From positions 296,998-360,997 of the forward strand of contig NZ_AQUZ01000002.1 of assembly GCF_000372465.1 (NCBI RefSeq): 64,000 nt of DNA. The letters are read 5' to 3'. This document shows, piece after piece, positions 43,384 to 52,158 of the stretch. The first letter of the stretch is position 1, and the number at the start of each line of letters is the position of its first letter. A model generated the notes under the pieces. That model was not told where the DNA came from and ran no database searches. It saw nothing but the letters and a program-made list of their open reading frames with translations. The position numbers and the translations under genes were made by a program. Source of the DNA: Kribbella catacumbae DSM 19601. GTDB taxonomy: Bacteria; Actinomycetota; Actinomycetes; Propionibacteriales; Kribbellaceae.

Positions 43384-44544
43384 ATGACTGAGGTCGACGT
43401 GGTGGTGGTCGGGGCGGGGATCGTCGGTGCCGCGTGCGCCGAAGCCCTGTCGGCGTCCGGCGTCCGCGTGCTCGTGCTGGATCGCGGTGCCCCCGCGGGT
43501 GGCACGACGGCGTCCGGCGAGGGCAACATCCTCGTCTCCGACAAGGAGCCCGGCCCGGAGCTCGACCTGGCGATCGCGTCTCGCGCGGAGTGGCTCGCAA
43601 TACTGGATCGGCTGCCGGAGCGGGTCGCCGATGTCGAGTGGGAGCCGAAAGGTGGGCTGGTGGTTGCCACCGGCGAACCCGCTCTGCTCGAGGACTTTGC
43701 CGCTGCGCAACGGGCTGCTGGGGTTGATGCCCGGGTGATCAAGCCTGCGGACGCCTTCGAGTTGGAGCCGTTGCTGACTCCTGCAGTGACTGTTGCCGTG
43801 CACTACCCCGAAGATGCTCAGCTCCAGCCGGTGCTCGCGGCAACGGCCTTGCTGGCCGCAGTACGGGCTCGTGGTGGAGAGGTTCGTGGCGGCGTCACCG
43901 CCTTGTCCGTACGCCGGTCCGCCGGTGGTCGCGTGACTGGGGTGGAGACGGATTCGGGGGTCGTTGCCTGTGGCGCCGTGGTGAATGCGTGTGGGCCGTG
44001 GGCCGGGGCGTTCAGTTCGTTGGCGGGTGCTCCGATTGAGATCTTGCCGCGGCGGGGGATGATCCTGGTGACCGCGCCGCTGCCGGAATGTGTGCGGCAC
44101 AAGGTTTATGACGCCGACTATGTCGGGGCGGTCGGCAGTGGTGACGCGGATCTGCAGACGTCGACGGTGGTGGAGTCGACGAGAGCCGGGACCGTGTTGA
44201 TCGGGTCGAGCCGGGAGCGGATCGGGTTCGACGACGCAGTACGGGTGAAGGTACTGCGGGAGTTGGCGCGGAAGGCTGTTGGGTTGTTCCCGTTCCTTGG
44301 CGAGGTGCCGGTGATGCGGGCGTATGGCGGGTTCCGGCCTTATGCGCCGGATCATCTGCCGGTGATCGGGGCTGATCCGCGGGTCGAGGGGCTTTGGCAC
44401 GCGACCGGGCATGAAGGTGCTGGGATCGGGCTCGCTGCTTCGACCGGGCGGTTGATCGCCGAGCTGTTTGTCGGGCTCGCGCCGCATGTCGATCCGGAGC
44501 CGTTTCGCGTTGATCGCCCTGGGTTGTTGGGGAGTGTCTCGTGA
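43384..44544 (+). CDS. FAD-dependent amino-acid oxidoreductase (D-hydroxyproline dehydrogenase-type)
   Basis: The 386-residue DAO-family protein has the FAD motif VVVVGAGIVGAACAEAL (residues 5-21), LVLDRGAPAGGTTASGEGNI and the C-terminal YGGFRPYAPDHLPVIGADPR ... GHEGAGIGLAASTG. It matches the catalytic FAD subunit of D-hydroxyproline dehydrogenases, which oxidise cis-4-hydroxy-D-proline to pyrroline-4-hydroxy-2-carboxylate. Its stop overlaps the next start (GTGA). The operon partners (2Fe-2S/FAD subunit, deaminase, epimerase) support this role. Sarcosine- or glycine-oxidase-like activity is the alternative. Confidence 0.85.
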   Translation: MTEVDVVVVGAGIVGAACAEALSASGVRVLVLDRGAPAGGTTASGEGNILVSDKEPGPELDLAIASRAEWLAILDRLPERVADVEWEPKGGLVVATGEPALLEDFAAAQRAAGVDARVIKPADAFELEPLLTPAVTVAVHYPEDAQLQPVLAATALLAAVRARGGEVRGGVTALSVRRSAGGRVTGVETDSGVVACGAVVNACGPWAGAFSSLAGAPIEILPRRGMILVTAPLPECVRHKVYDADYVGAVGSGDADLQTSTVVESTRAGTVLIGSSRERIGFDDAVRVKVLRELARKAVGLFPFLGEVPVMRAYGGFRPYAPDHLPVIGADPRVEGLWHATGHEGAGIGLAASTGRLIAELFVGLAPHVDPEPFRVDRPGLLGSVS

Positions 44545-46391
44545 GTCCTTATCTGCGGCCCGCTGAGGGTGATCCGGCGGAGCGTCTTCCGATGGCAGCG
44601 GTGGAGCTCACCTTTGACGGCGAGCCTCTGGAGGCGTTGCCTGGGCAAAGTGTTGCTGCTGCGTTGATGGCTAGCGGGCGGGATTCCTGGCGTACTACGC
44701 GTGGCGGCGGGCGGGCGCGGGGTGTGTTCTGTGGGATCGGTGCTTGCTTTGACTGCTTGGTTGTCGTGAATGGGTTGCCGGATGTGCGGGCGTGCCAGCG
44801 GGCGGTGAGTGCTGGCGATCAGATCAGTACGCAGCGGGGTGCTGTGTTGCCTGCTGGTGAGGCTCAGGCTCAGGCGAGCGCGGCGGACGGCGTACAGGTG
44901 GTGCCGGTTGTTGTGGTGGGGGCTGGGCCGGCCGGGATGAGTGCGGCGGTGGCGGCGGCTGATGCTGGGAGCTCGGTGTTGCTGGTTGATGCTGCTGGGA
45001 GTGTTGGTGGGCAGTTCAATCGGCAGTTGCCTTCGGAGTTCCGGGCTGGGCGGCCGGAGAAGTTGCAGCATGGATGGCGAGCGTTTGCTCGGCTGCGGGA
45101 TCGGATTGCTGCTGATGACAAGATCACGCATCTGACTGATACCAATGTTTGGGCTGTTGAGCAGGGGGTTCGTACTCGGCTCTGGTTGCAGGGTGGGGCG
45201 GCTGATGCGGCGGGGCGGCGGGTGTGGGCGGTTGAGACGTCGGCGTTGGTGCTGGCGACCGGGGCGTTTGATCGGGTGTTGCCGTTCCCTGGGTGGGATC
45301 TGCCGGGTGTTTACAGCGCGGGAGCTGCGCAGGCGTTGGCGAAGGGGCAGCGGATCGCCGTTGGTCGACGGGTGGTTGTCGCTGGTACCGGGCCGTTCTT
45401 GCTGCCTGTTGCCGAGTCGTTGGTCGGTGTCGGCGCTGAGGTGGTCGCGCTGCTTGAAGCCAACAGGCCATCCACTGTGGTGAAGGGCTGGCTGACGGAT
45501 CCATTAGTTGCCAGCAGCAAACTCTCAGAAGCTGCTACCTACGCGACTCTCCTTGCACGCAAGAAGATTCCCTTCAAGCACGGGCGCACTGTCGTCGCGG
45601 CCCACGGCACGGATCGCGTGGAAGCCGTCACAGTCGCCCGCCTGGACGCCAACTGGAAGCCGATCCCCGGCACAGAGGAACGCCTCGAGGTCGACGCAGT
45701 CTGCCTGGGCTTCGGCTTCACCGCCAACCTGGAACTAGCCGTCTCCACCCGCTGCACCCTAGGCGAAGGCCCAGACGGCGGCCCCGCAGTACTAGTCGAC
45801 GAAAACCAGCAAACCACCACCCCCGGCGTCTTCGCCGCAGGAGAACTGACCGGCATCGGCGGAGCGGCACTAGCCGCCGCAGAAGGCCAAGTAGCAGGCG
45901 CCGCCGCGAGCCAGCGAGCAGCCTCCACGACCACGCCTTCATCCTCGACCGGCTCGCCGCCCTCGGCGACGTCGCGGGTGGGTGACGAGGGTGGGGCATC
46001 GCACGGATCACCGTCCCAGTTGGATCAGCCCGGGGAACAGATGCAGGCCTTGCGGCGAGCGGTTGCTAAAGGCAAGCGGTTTGCGGCTGCTCTGGCAAAG
46101 GCATACCCAGTGCGCGACGGGTGGCTCGAGTGGAGTCGGGCGGAGACTGTGGTGTGTCGGTGTGAGGAGGTTTCTCGGGGGGAAGTCGAGGAGGCTGTCG
46201 GGGTGCGGGACGTGGTGGGGGCGCGGAGTTTGAAGCTTTCGTGTCGTGCTGGGTTGGGGCTGTGTCAGGGGCGCGTTTGTGGGCGGAACGTGGCTGCGAT
46301 CAGCGGAGTGAGTAGTGAGCATGGGCGGCCGGTTGCGCAGCCTGTGCGTTTGAAGGATTTGGCCGTAGCGGAAATACTGGAGGATCTGTGA
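44541..46391 (+). CDS. Fused 2Fe-2S / FAD-NAD / BFD electron-transfer subunit of D-hydroxyproline dehydrogenase
   Basis: The 616-residue protein joins three modules. Residues about 15-95 are a ferredoxin-like 2Fe-2S domain (RGVFCGIGACFDCLVVVNG, then VRACQRAV). Residues about 115-450 are a pyridine-nucleotide-disulfide oxidoreductase (VVVVGAGPAGMSAAVAA, LVLATGAFDRVLPFPGWDLP). The C-terminal 60 residues are a BFD-like 2Fe-2S domain (VVCRCEEVSRGEVEEAV, CRAGLGLCQGRVCG). In other bacteria the small ferredoxin-like subunit and the alpha subunit are separate, so this is a fusion. A Thr/Ser-rich linker (ASTTTPSSSTGSPPSATS) precedes the last part. It overlaps both neighbours. Confidence 0.87.
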   Translation: MSPYLRPAEGDPAERLPMAAVELTFDGEPLEALPGQSVAAALMASGRDSWRTTRGGGRARGVFCGIGACFDCLVVVNGLPDVRACQRAVSAGDQISTQRGAVLPAGEAQAQASAADGVQVVPVVVVGAGPAGMSAAVAAADAGSSVLLVDAAGSVGGQFNRQLPSEFRAGRPEKLQHGWRAFARLRDRIAADDKITHLTDTNVWAVEQGVRTRLWLQGGAADAAGRRVWAVETSALVLATGAFDRVLPFPGWDLPGVYSAGAAQALAKGQRIAVGRRVVVAGTGPFLLPVAESLVGVGAEVVALLEANRPSTVVKGWLTDPLVASSKLSEAATYATLLARKKIPFKHGRTVVAAHGTDRVEAVTVARLDANWKPIPGTEERLEVDAVCLGFGFTANLELAVSTRCTLGEGPDGGPAVLVDENQQTTTPGVFAAGELTGIGGAALAAAEGQVAGAAASQRAASTTTPSSSTGSPPSATSRVGDEGGASHGSPSQLDQPGEQMQALRRAVAKGKRFAAALAKAYPVRDGWLEWSRAETVVCRCEEVSRGEVEEAVGVRDVVGARSLKLSCRAGLGLCQGRVCGRNVAAISGVSSEHGRPVAQPVRLKDLAVAEILEDL

Positions 46392-47290
46392 CTGAGAAGC
46401 TCGATGGTGTGATTGTCGCCACCGCCCTGCCGTACGCCGAGGACGCGTCCGCGCCGGCGGGGCTGCGACCCGACTACGACCGGTACGCCGAGCACTGCCG
46501 CTGGCTGATCGAGAACGGGTGCCGTGGCGTCGGCCCGAACGGTTCGCTGGGGGAGTACTCGTCGCTCACCGACGACGAGCGCCGGCAGGTCGCGCGGACC
46601 GCGATCGATGCCGTCGGCAACGATGGGATCGTGGTGGTCGGCGTGCACGGCGCCGGTGCGCACCAGGCGCGGTCCTGGGCCGAGAAGGCCGCGGAGGACG
46701 GGGCGCACGGCGTACTGTGCCTGCCGCCGACCATGTACCGCGCGAACCGCGGCGAGGTGATTCACCACTTCACCGAGGTCGCCAAGGCCGGACTGCCGGT
46801 GATGGTCTACAACAACCCGCACGACACGAAAGTCGACCTGACGCCCGACCTGCTCGCCGAGATCGCGCAGATCGACAACGTCGTCGCGGTCAAGGAGTTC
46901 ACCGGCGACGTCCGGCGGATCCTGGAGATCCGCGAGTTGGCGCCGAGCCTGACCGTCGTGGCCGGCGCGGACGACCTCACCCTGGAAGCGTTGCTGATGG
47001 GTGCGACCGGCTGGTTCGCCGGCTTCCCGAACGTCTTCCCGGCCGAGTCGGTCCGCCTCTACAACCTCGCCCTCGAAGGCGATCTGGTGGCAGCACGAGC
47101 GCTGTACGAACCGCTCGTCGCGGCGTTCCGGTGGGACTCGCGGGTCGAGTTCGTCCAGGCGATCAAGTACGGCATGGACTACGTGGGCAGGTACGGCGGC
47201 CCCTGCCGCCCGCCGCGCGGACCGCTCGTGCCCGAGCACCTCGCCCAGCTGGAGCAGGACATGAAGAAGGCAGTGGAGTCCCTGACATGA
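46388..47290 (+). CDS. Dihydrodipicolinate synthase-family lyase, probable pyrroline-4-hydroxy-2-carboxylate deaminase
   Basis: GTG 46388 overlaps the upstream stop. The 300-residue TIM barrel has GVGPNGSLGEYSSLTDDERR, the Tyr in LPVMVYNNPHDTKVDL and the Schiff-base Lys in NVVAVKEFTGDVRRILEI. In the hydroxyproline pathway such proteins convert pyrroline-4-hydroxy-2-carboxylate to 2-oxoglutarate semialdehyde and ammonia. The assignment rests on operon context; dihydrodipicolinate synthase itself is unlikely here. The dehydrogenase for the semialdehyde is not in the window. Confidence 0.85.
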   Translation: MTEKLDGVIVATALPYAEDASAPAGLRPDYDRYAEHCRWLIENGCRGVGPNGSLGEYSSLTDDERRQVARTAIDAVGNDGIVVVGVHGAGAHQARSWAEKAAEDGAHGVLCLPPTMYRANRGEVIHHFTEVAKAGLPVMVYNNPHDTKVDLTPDLLAEIAQIDNVVAVKEFTGDVRRILEIRELAPSLTVVAGADDLTLEALLMGATGWFAGFPNVFPAESVRLYNLALEGDLVAARALYEPLVAAFRWDSRVEFVQAIKYGMDYVGRYGGPCRPPRGPLVPEHLAQLEQDMKKAVESLT

Positions 47291-48288
47291 GGTCGATCCG
47301 GACCTTGAGCGCGATCGACTCGCACACCGAGGGGATGCCGACCCGGGTGATCACCGGCGGCGTCGGCGTCATCCCCGGAGCGACGATGGCGGAGCGGCGG
47401 GAGTACTTCGAGGCCAACAACGACGATCTCCGGCAGTTCCTGATGAACGAGCCGCGCGGTCACTCGGCGATGAGCGGCGCGATTCTGCAGCCGCCGACCA
47501 GGCCGGACGCGGACTGGGGCGTGCTCTACATCGAGGTCTCCGGCTACCTGCCGATGTGCGGGCACGGCACCATCGGTGTCGCCACGGTGCTGGTCGAGTC
47601 GGGCATGGTGAAGGTGACCGAGCCGCTCACGCAGGTCCGGCTGGACACCCCGGCCGGCCTCGTCGTCGCAGATGTTGCTGTCAGCAACGGCAGGGCCGAG
47701 CACGTGACGATCCGGAACGTGCCGGCGTACTCGCACGCTTTGGATGCGACGGTGAAGGTGGACGGGCTCGGCGAGGTCACGTACGACCTGGCGTACGGCG
47801 GCAACTTCTACGCGATCCTGCCGTTGGAGCAGCTCGGCATCCCGTTCGACCGGTCGGACAAGGACCGGATCCTGCAGGCCGGGCTGGACATCATGGACGC
47901 GATCAACGCGACCGACCGGCCGGTGCACCCGCTGGACCCGTCGATCAACGGATGCAAGCACGTCCAGTTCACCGCACCGGGCAAGGACGGTGCGCACTCG
48001 CGCAACGCGATGGCGATCCATCCGGGCTGGTTCGATCGCTCGCCTTGCGGTACCGGCACCTGCGCCCGGATGGCTCAGCTGCACGCCCGTGGTCAACTCG
48101 ACCTCAACCAGGACTTCGTCAACGAGTCCTTCATTGGTACCCGCTTCACCGGGCGGCTGCTGGAGGAGACGACGGTCGGCGACCAGCCGGCCGTAGTACC
48201 CACTGTCACTGGTCGTGCGTGGATCACCGGGATGGGGCAGTACCTGCTCGACCCGAGTGATCCTTTCCCGACTGGCTTCGTGCTCTAG
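47287..48288 (+). CDS. Proline racemase-family epimerase, probable 4-hydroxyproline 2-epimerase
   Basis: ATG 47287 overlaps the deaminase stop as ATGA. The 333-residue protein has both catalytic Cys residues: SGYLPMCGHGTIGVATVLVE and DRSPCGTGTCARMAQLHARG. Two Cys mark true racemases/epimerases, as opposed to the Thr/Cys dehydratases. It starts the pathway by converting trans-4-hydroxy-L-proline to cis-4-hydroxy-D-proline. It is the last gene of the operon; palindromic element B begins ten bases after its stop. Confidence 0.9.
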   Translation: MRSIRTLSAIDSHTEGMPTRVITGGVGVIPGATMAERREYFEANNDDLRQFLMNEPRGHSAMSGAILQPPTRPDADWGVLYIEVSGYLPMCGHGTIGVATVLVESGMVKVTEPLTQVRLDTPAGLVVADVAVSNGRAEHVTIRNVPAYSHALDATVKVDGLGEVTYDLAYGGNFYAILPLEQLGIPFDRSDKDRILQAGLDIMDAINATDRPVHPLDPSINGCKHVQFTAPGKDGAHSRNAMAIHPGWFDRSPCGTGTCARMAQLHARGQLDLNQDFVNESFIGTRFTGRLLEETTVGDQPAVVPTVTGRAWITGMGQYLLDPSDPFPTGFVL

Positions 48289-48297
48289 CGGAGGATG

Positions 48298-48399
48298 TGT
48301 CCCGACCGACAGGACATAGTGCCTTTAATGCGGTCGGCCGCGGCCGCCGTGAGCGTGACCGCCCAGCGAACGGCCGACTATGTCCTGTCGGTCGGGACA
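48298..48399. repeat. Palindromic intergenic element, copy B (102 bp, perfect 23-bp inverted repeat)
   Basis: The left arm 48298-48320 (starts TGTCCCGACCGACAGGAC) and right arm 48377-48399 are exact reverse complements, around a 56-bp centre containing GAGCGTGACCGCC and GCGAACGGCCG, as in copy A. The arms differ from copy A at five or more positions, but both arms changed together. It lies between the convergent epimerase and pxpC genes, ten and six bases from their stops. A terminator-like or REP-type function is possible. Confidence 0.85.
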
Positions 48400-48405
48400 G
48401 CAGGG

Positions 48406-49233
48406 CTAACTGACGAAGCGCAATGACTGGCCGGGCCGGAGTTGGGCGCACGCGTCCAGGTCGCCGGCGGCTACGTAGGCGATGACCGGGTAGCCGCCGG
48501 TGACTGGGTGGTCGGCGAGGAAGAGTACTGGTAGGCCCGATGGTGGGATCTGGAGGGCGCCGAGGGTCATCCCCTCGCTGGGGAGTTCGCCTTCGCGGGT
48601 TCGTTGCAGGGGAGTGCCTTCGAGGCGTACGCCGATGCGGTTGCTGTTGCTGCTGGCGGTGTAGGTCTGGCCGATCAGCGAATTGGCGGCGAACCAGTCC
48701 TGCCGCGGACCGGGCGTCACCCGTACTGCGACCTCGCCCGCCGCCGGGTCAGCCACCGGCGCGAGATCCACGCCTGGCATCGGCCCGTGCTCGCATCCGA
48801 CGGGCAAGACCTCACCAGCGGTCAGCGGCGCGGGCCCGAGCCCGGACAGCAGATCGGTCGACCGCGAGCCAAGCACTGGCGGAACAGCAAACCCACCCCG
48901 TACTGCGACGTACGTCCGCAACCCGCTCGTCGGAGCACCCAGCCGCAGTACCTCGCCGGCTCGCAGCGTGGCGGGCGCATTGAGCGGAACACCCGGGCAA
49001 GGCGCACCGGTGACCGCCAACACCACGTCAGCCTCCGCCCGCAACACCAGCCCGCCAAAGGTCACCTCGACGGCAGCTGCTCCCGAAGCATTGCCGACCA
49101 GGCGATTGGCCAGTTCGTACGACCGCTGGTCACAAGCCCCCGACCGCGGCACCCCAAGCGCCGCCTGCCCAGCTCGCCCACGATCTTGAACGGTTGCCAA
49201 GGGCCCCGTTTCCAGCACAGTCAGCCCCGTCAT
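48406..49233 (-). CDS. pxpC: 5-oxoprolinase subunit C (biotin-dependent carboxyltransferase family, KipA-like)
   Basis: ATG 49233 (MTGLTVLETGPLATVQDRGR) begins a 275-residue protein with the AHS2/KipA signatures ATVQDRGRAGQAALGVPRSG, GACDQRSYELANRLVGN and VRVTPGPRQDWFAANSLIGQ. With PxpA and PxpB it forms the ATP-dependent 5-oxoprolinase that opens pyroglutamate to glutamate. It is the last gene of the operon. Its start overlaps the stop of a small ORF as ATGA, continuing a relay from pxpB. Confidence 0.92.
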   Translation of the reverse strand: MTGLTVLETGPLATVQDRGRAGQAALGVPRSGACDQRSYELANRLVGNASGAAAVEVTFGGLVLRAEADVVLAVTGAPCPGVPLNAPATLRAGEVLRLGAPTSGLRTYVAVRGGFAVPPVLGSRSTDLLSGLGPAPLTAGEVLPVGCEHGPMPGVDLAPVADPAAGEVAVRVTPGPRQDWFAANSLIGQTYTASSNSNRIGVRLEGTPLQRTREGELPSEGMTLGALQIPPSGLPVLFLADHPVTGGYPVIAYVAAGDLDACAQLRPGQSLRFVS

Positions 49234-49343
49234 CGGCGATCCCGGGCGTTCGCCGCTTCGCGGCTCCGCCCGGAGAAAGGCGGGGTGGGGGCGGCGCCCG
49301 CTTTCCTGGGTCGGTGACGGCGGGGGCGGTCTGTGCGGCTCAT
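49230..49343 (-). CDS. Small ORF linking pxpB to pxpC (37 residues)
   Basis: ATG 49343 overlaps the stop of the ORF before it, and its own TGA (49232-49230) overlaps the ATG of pxpC; both junctions are ATGA. The product begins MSRTDRPRRHRPRKAGAAPT and is basic and Pro-rich, not a recognisable domain. It is more likely a translational relay than a functional protein. The stretch also contains a GC-rich stem (GAAAGGCGGG/CCCGCTTTC). Confidence 0.25.
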   Translation of the reverse strand: MSRTDRPRRHRPRKAGAAPTPPFSGRSREAANARDRR

Positions 49344-49433
49344 GGCTGATCCGCCTTCACGACGCGGACTCGGCGGGGGTGGTCTGTGCGGGTCATGGCC
49401 GATCCGCCGTCACGAAGCGGACTCGGCGGCCCG
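49328..49433. repeat. 53-bp tandem duplication at the 3' end of pxpB
   Basis: The segment 49328-49380 repeats at 49381-49433, with four mismatches in the first 49 positions. Each copy contains the last codons and stop of pxpB: RRVRFVTADRP in the intact gene, RRVRVVKADQP in the extra copy. The extra copy lies between pxpB and pxpC and accounts for part of their unusual 159-bp separation. Confidence 0.8.
49340..49396 (-). CDS. Minimal ORF starting at the pxpB stop (18 residues)
   Basis: ATG 49396 overlaps the pxpB TGA (49395-49393) as ATGA. The ORF reads MTRTDHPRRVRVVKADQP and ends in TGA at 49342-49340, which overlaps the next ATG. Its second half is the duplicated pxpB tail in the same frame as the duplicated segment. 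It is listed because of the overlaps, not because a peptide function is likely. Confidence 0.2.
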   Translation of the reverse strand: MTRTDHPRRVRVVKADQP

Positions 49434-50001
49434 GTTGTAGCAGGGCGGCGGGGGCGCGGGTCTGGTCGAAGATTTTGAGGGGGGTGTGGCCGAGTAGTTG
49501 CCAGCCGCCGGGGGATTCGCGGGGGTAGACGCCGCTGAACTCGCCTGCCAGGGCGACCGCGCCTGCGGGGACTTTGGTGCGGGGTGATGAGCGGCGGGGG
49601 ATGTCCCAGGAGCCGGCGCCGGTGAGGTAGCCGAAGCCGGGGGCGAAGCCGCAGAAGGCGACGGTCCACTCTTCCTCGGTGTGCCGTTTGACCAGCTCTG
49701 CCACGTCGCAGCCGAGCAGGTTCGCCACGTCGGCGAGGTCCTCGCCGTCGTAGACGACGGGGATCTCGACCAACTCACCACTCGCCTGCCTGCCGTCGAC
49801 AGGCTGCACGGCGCGCAACAGCCTGGTCACTGCGTCCAGGTCGGAGCCGTCCGTGGTGACCATGACGGTCCGCGCCGCGGGAACGATGTCGACGACACCG
49901 TCGGGCGGCGAGGCGGACAGCGCCGCGTAGTACCCGAGGACCTCGTCGAGGTTCTCGAGTTCCACCAGTACGGCGCGGTCGCCGGCGGGCAGGATGCGCA
50001 T
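49393..50001 (-). CDS. pxpB: 5-oxoprolinase subunit B (KipI-like)
   Basis: ATG 50001 overlaps the pxpA stop as TGATG. The 202-residue AHS1 protein has [20 protein letters not shown], the ELVEIPVVYDGEDLADVANL strand and FCGFAPGFGYLTGAGSWDIP ... TKVPAGAVALAGEFSGVYP, the family hallmark. It works with PxpC in the 5-oxoprolinase complex. Its stop begins the ATGA relay toward pxpC, and its last codons are duplicated downstream. Confidence 0.92.
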   Translation of the reverse strand: MRILPAGDRAVLVELENLDEVLGYYAALSASPPDGVVDIVPAARTVMVTTDGSDLDAVTRLLRAVQPVDGRQASGELVEIPVVYDGEDLADVANLLGCDVAELVKRHTEEEWTVAFCGFAPGFGYLTGAGSWDIPRRSSPRTKVPAGAVALAGEFSGVYPRESPGGWQLLGHTPLKIFDQTRAPAALLQPGRRVRFVTADRP

Positions 50002-50753
50002 CAAGGACCGAACGGGCTCAATGTGACGCCCGCTCCCTCCAACGCCTTGCGGACCTGTTGCGCGATCTCGACCGCGCCCGGCGTATCGCCGTGCACGCAG
50101 ATCGAGTCCGGCTCCAGCTTCAGCGCGCCGCCTTCGTGATCCTCGATCTCCCCACCGGTCGCCATCGCAGTACAGCGGGCGGCGATCTGCGCGCCGTCGT
50201 GCAGCACCGAACCGGCCACGCGCCTGGACACCAACGTGCCCGCAGGCGTGTAGGCCCGGTCGGCGAAGGCTTCGTGGACCACGGTCAGCCCGGCTTCGGC
50301 GGCGAGCCGGAGCCAGGCCGACCCGGGGAGCCCGAGCACTGGCAATGACGAGTCGTAGTCGACGATCGCGCTGACCACGGCCGCTGCCTGCTCCTCGTGC
50401 GTGCCGATCGTGTTGTAGAGCGCCCCGTGGGGTTTCACGTACCGGACCCGGTCGCCCGCGATCCGGGCGAACGCGTCCAGCGCGCCGATCTGGTAGATCA
50501 CCTCGTCGCGCAGTACGGCGGGTTCGACGTCGAGGAAGCGGCGGCCGAAGCCGGGCTTGTCGTCGTACCCGACGTGCGCGCCGATCGCGACGCCGCGATC
50601 GACCGCCTGGCCGGTCACCCGCCGCATGATGGCGGGATCGCCGGCGTGGAAGCCGCAAGCCACGTTGGCGCTGGTGACGACGTCGAGCAACGCGGTGTCG
50701 TCACCCATCGTCCACGAGCCGAAGCCCTCACCCAGATCGGCGTTGAGATCCAT
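50001..50753 (-). CDS. pxpA: 5-oxoprolinase subunit A (LamB/YcsF family)
   Basis: The 250-residue protein has all LamB/YcsF signatures: [72 protein letters not shown] and [19 protein letters not shown]. It is the pyroglutamate-binding subunit of the ATP-dependent 5-oxoprolinase. It is translated before pxpB with a TGATG overlap and follows the NRAMP-like transporter gene by 10 bp. Confidence 0.94.
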   Translation of the reverse strand: MDLNADLGEGFGSWTMGDDTALLDVVTSANVACGFHAGDPAIMRRVTGQAVDRGVAIGAHVGYDDKPGFGRRFLDVEPAVLRDEVIYQIGALDAFARIAGDRVRYVKPHGALYNTIGTHEEQAAAVVSAIVDYDSSLPVLGLPGSAWLRLAAEAGLTVVHEAFADRAYTPAGTLVSRRVAGSVLHDGAQIAARCTAMATGGEIEDHEGGALKLEPDSICVHGDTPGAVEIAQQVRKALEGAGVTLSPFGP

Positions 50754-50763
50754 CAGTCGACTC

Positions 50764-52074
50764 CTAACCGAACAACTCGAACACGGGCTTGACCGAACGG
50801 ATGGCCAGGTAGATGGTCAGCAGCCAGGCCGCGCCGCCGAGCAGCAGTAGCCATCTGGGGTACTGGTACCCGCGCAGCAGATCCTTGCGCTGCCATGCCA
50901 CCCAGAGAAGCACACCGATCCCGACCGGCAGCAGCAATCCGTTGAAGGCGCCGGCGAACACCAGCAGTTGCGTGGGCGCAGTGCCGATGGACAGGTAGAT
51001 GACGGTGCTGACGGCGATGAACGCGACCACCAGGGTGGTCCGGGTCCGATCCGTCGTCTTCGTCCGCGAGGTCACGAAGGTGACGGTCGTGTACGACGCA
51101 CCGATCACGCTGGTGATCGCGGCGGCCCAGAGCACCACCCCGAAGGCGCGGAGGCCGAACTCGCCGGCCGCCTGCTGGAAGGCCGAGGCGGCCGGGTTCT
51201 TCGGATCGAGCGCGCTGCCACCCGAGACGACGCCGAGGATCGCCAGGAACAGCACGATCCGCATCACGCCGGTGATCAGGATGCCGGTGATCGAGCCACG
51301 GGTGATGTCGCGCAGGTACTGCGGGCCGGAGACGCCCGAGTCGAGCAGCCGGTGCGCGCCGGCGTACACGATGTAGCCGCCGATGGTGCCGCCGATCAGG
51401 GTGGTGATGGCGAGGAACTCGACCTGCTCGGGCAGCACCACGTTCTTCAGCGCGGTGCCGACCGGTGGGCCGGAGGTGATCGCGATGTAGGTGGTGAGCA
51501 GGATCATCAGCGCGCCGAGCACCAGCACCACCCGGTCCATCGCGATGCCCGCGCGCTTGGACAAGAAGATGCCGATGGCAACCAGTGCGGAGAGCGCGCC
51601 GCCCAGCTTGGGATCCAGCCCGAGCATCGCGTCCAGGCCGAGACCGGTACCGGAGACGTTGCCGATGTTGAACACCAGCCCGCCGACGAACAGCAGCGCG
51701 GCCATCGCGTAGCCGAGCCCGGGGAAGACCAGGTTGCCGAGCTCCTGGGCCCGCCGGCCGGAGACGCCGATCACCCGCCAGACGTTCAGCTGGAGCGCGA
51801 TGTCGACCAGGATCGAGGCGGCGATCGCGAACGCGAAGGCGGCGCCGAGGGAGACCGTGAAGGTCGTCGTCTGGGTGATGAACCCGGGCCCGATGGCCGA
51901 GGTGGCCATCAGGAACATCGCGCCGAGCAGCGTCGACTTGGTGCTCGCCTTCATCGCGGTCTCGGGCGTCTTCTTGCCCGCCGCGGGTGGCAACTGCTTG
52001 CCGGACGCTCCCGTACCGCGGGTCGCCGGGCGCCGGTTCGGCTTTGAGATCGGCTTGCTGGGTGGTTTCGACAT
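50764..52074 (-). CDS. NRAMP-family membrane transporter of the pxp operon (YcsG-like)
   Basis: The 436-residue protein has a basic, Pro-rich N-terminus (about 45 residues) and 11 hydrophobic helices. Helix 1 reads [20 protein letters not shown], where metal NRAMPs have DPGN; helix 6 reads [19 protein letters not shown], where they have the MPH metal site. Both key motifs are absent. Bacillus subtilis has the same arrangement (ycsF-ycsG-ycsI-kipI-kipA), so a pathway solute such as 5-oxoproline or a related acid is a more likely cargo than a metal (inference). It is the first gene of the operon. Confidence 0.85.
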   Translation of the reverse strand: MSKPPSKPISKPNRRPATRGTGASGKQLPPAAGKKTPETAMKASTKSTLLGAMFLMATSAIGPGFITQTTTFTVSLGAAFAFAIAASILVDIALQLNVWRVIGVSGRRAQELGNLVFPGLGYAMAALLFVGGLVFNIGNVSGTGLGLDAMLGLDPKLGGALSALVAIGIFLSKRAGIAMDRVVLVLGALMILLTTYIAITSGPPVGTALKNVVLPEQVEFLAITTLIGGTIGGYIVYAGAHRLLDSGVSGPQYLRDITRGSITGILITGVMRIVLFLAILGVVSGGSALDPKNPAASAFQQAAGEFGLRAFGVVLWAAAITSVIGASYTTVTFVTSRTKTTDRTRTTLVVAFIAVSTVIYLSIGTAPTQLLVFAGAFNGLLLPVGIGVLLWVAWQRKDLLRGYQYPRWLLLLGGAAWLLTIYLAIRSVKPVFELFG

Positions 52075-52158
52075 GGCGGTGCTCCTGGGTCTTCAGAAAG
52101 CTGTCGGTCGGTCTTCTGCAGACGGTCGGTAGGTGTCTGAACGCCTTGAGTGACTTCG

